Assembly (NCBI GenBank): GCA_027596035.1
Contig: JADGJA010000331.1
Span: forward strand, 1 to 22,983
DNA length: 22,983 bases
From: Thoreauomyces humboldtii
Lineage: Eukaryota > Chytridiomycota > Chytridiomycetes > Spizellomycetales > Powellomycetaceae
Direction of reading: 5' to 3'
A program made the translations under genes and the position numbers. The notes under the pieces are model-generated. The model made no database searches. It was given only the letters and a program-made list of their open reading frames with translations, and had not been told where the DNA came from. Shown here piece by piece: positions 20,888 to 22,983 of this stretch (positions are counted from its first letter, which is position 1; every line of letters begins with the position of its first letter).

Positions 20888-22896
20888 ATGGACAATGCGA
20901 ACAATAGCAGCACTCAGGAGAGACTACGGACGCTCATTGAGGACGGATTAGAGCTGGAAGGTGCTTAGTTTTTCGATCTGTGGTCATACCGTACGCAACA
21001 AAGCAAAGGGGTTGACGGCGGGTCTTGCAGAAATCGACCTCAACCTTTTCCGAAGCAGACATCTATGGCTTCCCGCGGGAGCGCGTGGTGTCTTCGGTAG
21101 GTTATACGCTTGGAGTACCCAGAAGGAAAGGCGGAAAATGCACCCGATCCACCGTCCTAAACGCGATCTGATTCTTTGACAGGCGGGCAAGTTGTGGGGC
21201 TTGCACTCTCCGCGGCCACAAAGACCGTCGACGCGAAGTATCGTGTGCATGTGCGTGTACTCCTATGTGGGCAAAGCAGTTGCCACGAAGGACGTGTCTT
21301 GAGCTGACTTCTCACATTCTTTATAGTCATTACACTGCTACTTTCTGCTTCCCGGAGACAACACGATTCCTATTATCTACCGGGTTCAACGCAATCGCGA
21401 TGGCAAATCTTACGTTACTCGCACCGTCATGGCTGAACAACGTGGAAAGTCTATCTTTGTCCTTACCTGCTCCTTTCAGTCGGGAGAACATTCTCTTCTC
21501 GAACATCAGGTACCGTAACATAGCTGGTTTGTGTTGGCTTCCGACACGTCATGACCTGTCCGAAGTACCCCATGCCCGATGTCCTTCCGCCAGAGCAGCT
21601 CAAGAGCACGGAAGAGAAGTTGCAGCGTAAGGAGTCAATCATTAAAGTAATCTTACCGCCTTTACGTACTTTGTTCATGACACTCTGCGTCACTTTCTGC
21701 CAATAGATATGCTGGAGCATCCTCGGGTTGGCGCGAATCCGAAGTACCGCCAGCAGTTTCAAATGCGCCTTCAGGACGTAAGTGGCGCAACCATTCATCT
21801 TCCGAATCAAGCTTACGTCTTCTATGCAGCCCATTCCAATTGACATCCGGGACTGCCATGGGTTCCAAAGGGCTCGCGACCTTTTGTGCCCAACGAAGAA
21901 AGAACCGAAGCAGTACCTCTGGATGCGAGCCAAGGGCAAATTGCCGGACGATCCTGCCTTTCACAACGTGAGAGCACGATACGCAGCGAGGCGTGAAGCT
22001 TTTGTGGAGATGGCGGTTTCTAATCGTATTTCTCCCTTCAAAATGGCGTTTTAGTGCGTGGCTGCATATTGCTCAGATGTAAGCGAGCCTGCTCATCATT
22101 ACCGAGTCTGACTTGCGCTTCGTCTGACCATCTGCCGGCATAAAAATAGCACTATCTCTTGACAACCAGTCTGCTAGCGCACGGAATTACTGGATTCTCC
22201 AATCCTCGCCTAAGCATGCTGGCTAGTCTTGATCATTCGGTGGTAATCATTGCTGCGGGGCACACACCATAGCTCGCATCTGTCTGACGCATCGCTTACT
22301 GCTTTCGACTCTGCAGTGGTTCCATGCTCCCTTCCGAGCAGACGAGTGGCTCCTGTACGAGATGGAGGTAACCGCCAAAGTCCCGGGACCCCACCCAGTA
22401 GACGATACAAGTATCAACTTACTCATTCACGCAGAGCTCCCGAACGATCGCCGGACGAGGTCTCTGTTTCGGCAGGATTTTCACGCGGGACGGGCGTCTT
22501 GTGGTATCAACGGCGCAGGAAGGTGTCGTGCGGGCCGAGTATCGCAGCGTCGAGAGCATTCCGAAGCAAATCGACGGCAAGGCCGGTGCATCGCCAAGCT
22601 CCCTCGGGACTTCGGCAGCCGGTTACATGGTCGATGACAAGAATCCAGCTGGCGGAGGTCGAAATGCCGGCAACAATGGGAAGAAGGGAGCGGAAGCCGC
22701 CGGTTATATGGTGGACGACAAGACTCCATCTGGCGGAGATCGAAAGGCCGACAATGATGGACAGAAGGGAGCGGACGCCGCCGGCTACATGGTCGATGAC
22801 AACACTCCGGCTGGCGGAAATCGAATGGCCCACGATGGCGGACAAGAGGGAGCAGCCGCCGCCGGCTATATGGTGGTTACGAAGCCCAAGCTTTGA
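20888..22896 (+). CDS. ACOT8: Acyl-CoA thioesterase of the ACOT8/TesB family with tandem-repeat C-terminal extension, 11 exons
   Basis: This double-hotdog enzyme hydrolyses acyl-CoA to free acid and CoA; eukaryotic members work in peroxisomes. Exons 20888-20960, 21031-21096, 21183-21250, 21327-21509, 21566-21626, 21707-21777, 21830-21967, 22055-22078, 22150-22239, 22317-22367 and 22435-22896 join in phase for 428 residues (human ACOT8 has about 320). Motifs are RGVFGGQVVGLALSAATKTV, SLHCYFLLPGDN, PIIYRVQRNRDGKSYVTRTV, MPDVLPPE, LLAHGITGF, SLDHSWFHAPFRADEWLLYEME and STAQEGVVRAEYRS. The TesB-type triad is present as Asp228, Ser254 and Gln303. After about residue 312 the family usually ends, but here about 115 residues follow: a linker, three 27-residue repeats and a partial one. 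The last residues are PKL, a non-canonical PTS1-like signal. The start is the ATG at 20888, in good context. Confidence 0.92.
22615..22875 (+). repeat. Three 81-base in-frame tandem repeats plus a partial unit
   Basis: Units start at 22615, 22696, 22777 and 22858, spaced exactly 81 bases. Each encodes AAGYMVDD[KN][NTK]P[AS]GG followed by a charged Asn/Asp/Gly/Lys stretch and GA. The fourth stops after AAGYMV and runs into TKPKL and the stop. The repeat sits inside the last exon of the thioesterase gene. Confidence 0.95.
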
Positions 22897-22983
22897 AATG
22901 CAGGAGCTTTGTCGTCCCCGATCGTCCCCCTCTCCCAGCCTCTCTCCCCGTCTCTCTCTCTCTCTCTCATCCTCGTTCTCACC
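22897..22983. repeat. Pyrimidine-rich end with (TC)9 microsatellite
   Basis: After the thioesterase stop the sequence turns C/T-rich, with nine TC units at 22951-22968. It is either the 3' flank or the promoter of a gene beyond the window. Confidence 0.7.

Overview
The window is eukaryotic nuclear DNA with compact, intron-dense genes. Almost every gene is broken by GT..AG introns, mostly 54-90 bases long, and many exons are tiny. I read eight or nine protein genes, rebuilt by hand from conserved protein motifs and matching splice phases. The genome is most likely that of a zoosporic (flagellated) fungus such as a chytrid or relative. This is inferred from a nucleolar-type FKBP, a peroxisomal receptor, short fungal-size introns and a clear cilia/flagella protein (CFAP96). 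Another flagellated opisthokont cannot be excluded from sequence alone.

Layout, left to right: DNA polymerase kappa (+, 97-3160, 18 exons, including one of 4 bases); a gene-poor stretch of about 980 bases; PEX5, the peroxisomal PTS1 receptor (+, 4138-6798); an AARSD1/AlaX-type alanyl-tRNA editing protein (-, 6916-8462); CFAP96/C4orf47 (+, 8876-10389); a Slo2-like potassium channel with tandem RCK domains (-, 10509-14597); a nucleolar FKBP prolyl isomerase (+, 15077-16335); a hexokinase-like frame lacking the middle third of the enzyme (-, 16572-17654); an unrecognised multi-pass membrane protein (-, 17723-20405); and an ACOT8/TesB-type acyl-CoA thioesterase with a tandem-repeat tail (+, 20888-22896).

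The genes do not form a pathway cluster. Orientation alternates, giving convergent pairs with 117-236 bases between stops and divergent pairs that share 410-480 base promoter regions. One functional link is real: the thioesterase belongs to a peroxisomal family and ends in Pro-Lys-Leu, a PTS1-like tripeptide, and PEX5 is the receptor for such signals. The most unusual items are the 4-base microexon, the hexokinase-like gene with no catalytic core and no start codon of its own (with a phase-compatible splice that would fuse it to the membrane protein), the 27-residue repeats on the thioesterase, eleven WxxxF/Y motifs in PEX5, and a Slo2-type channel in a probable fungus.
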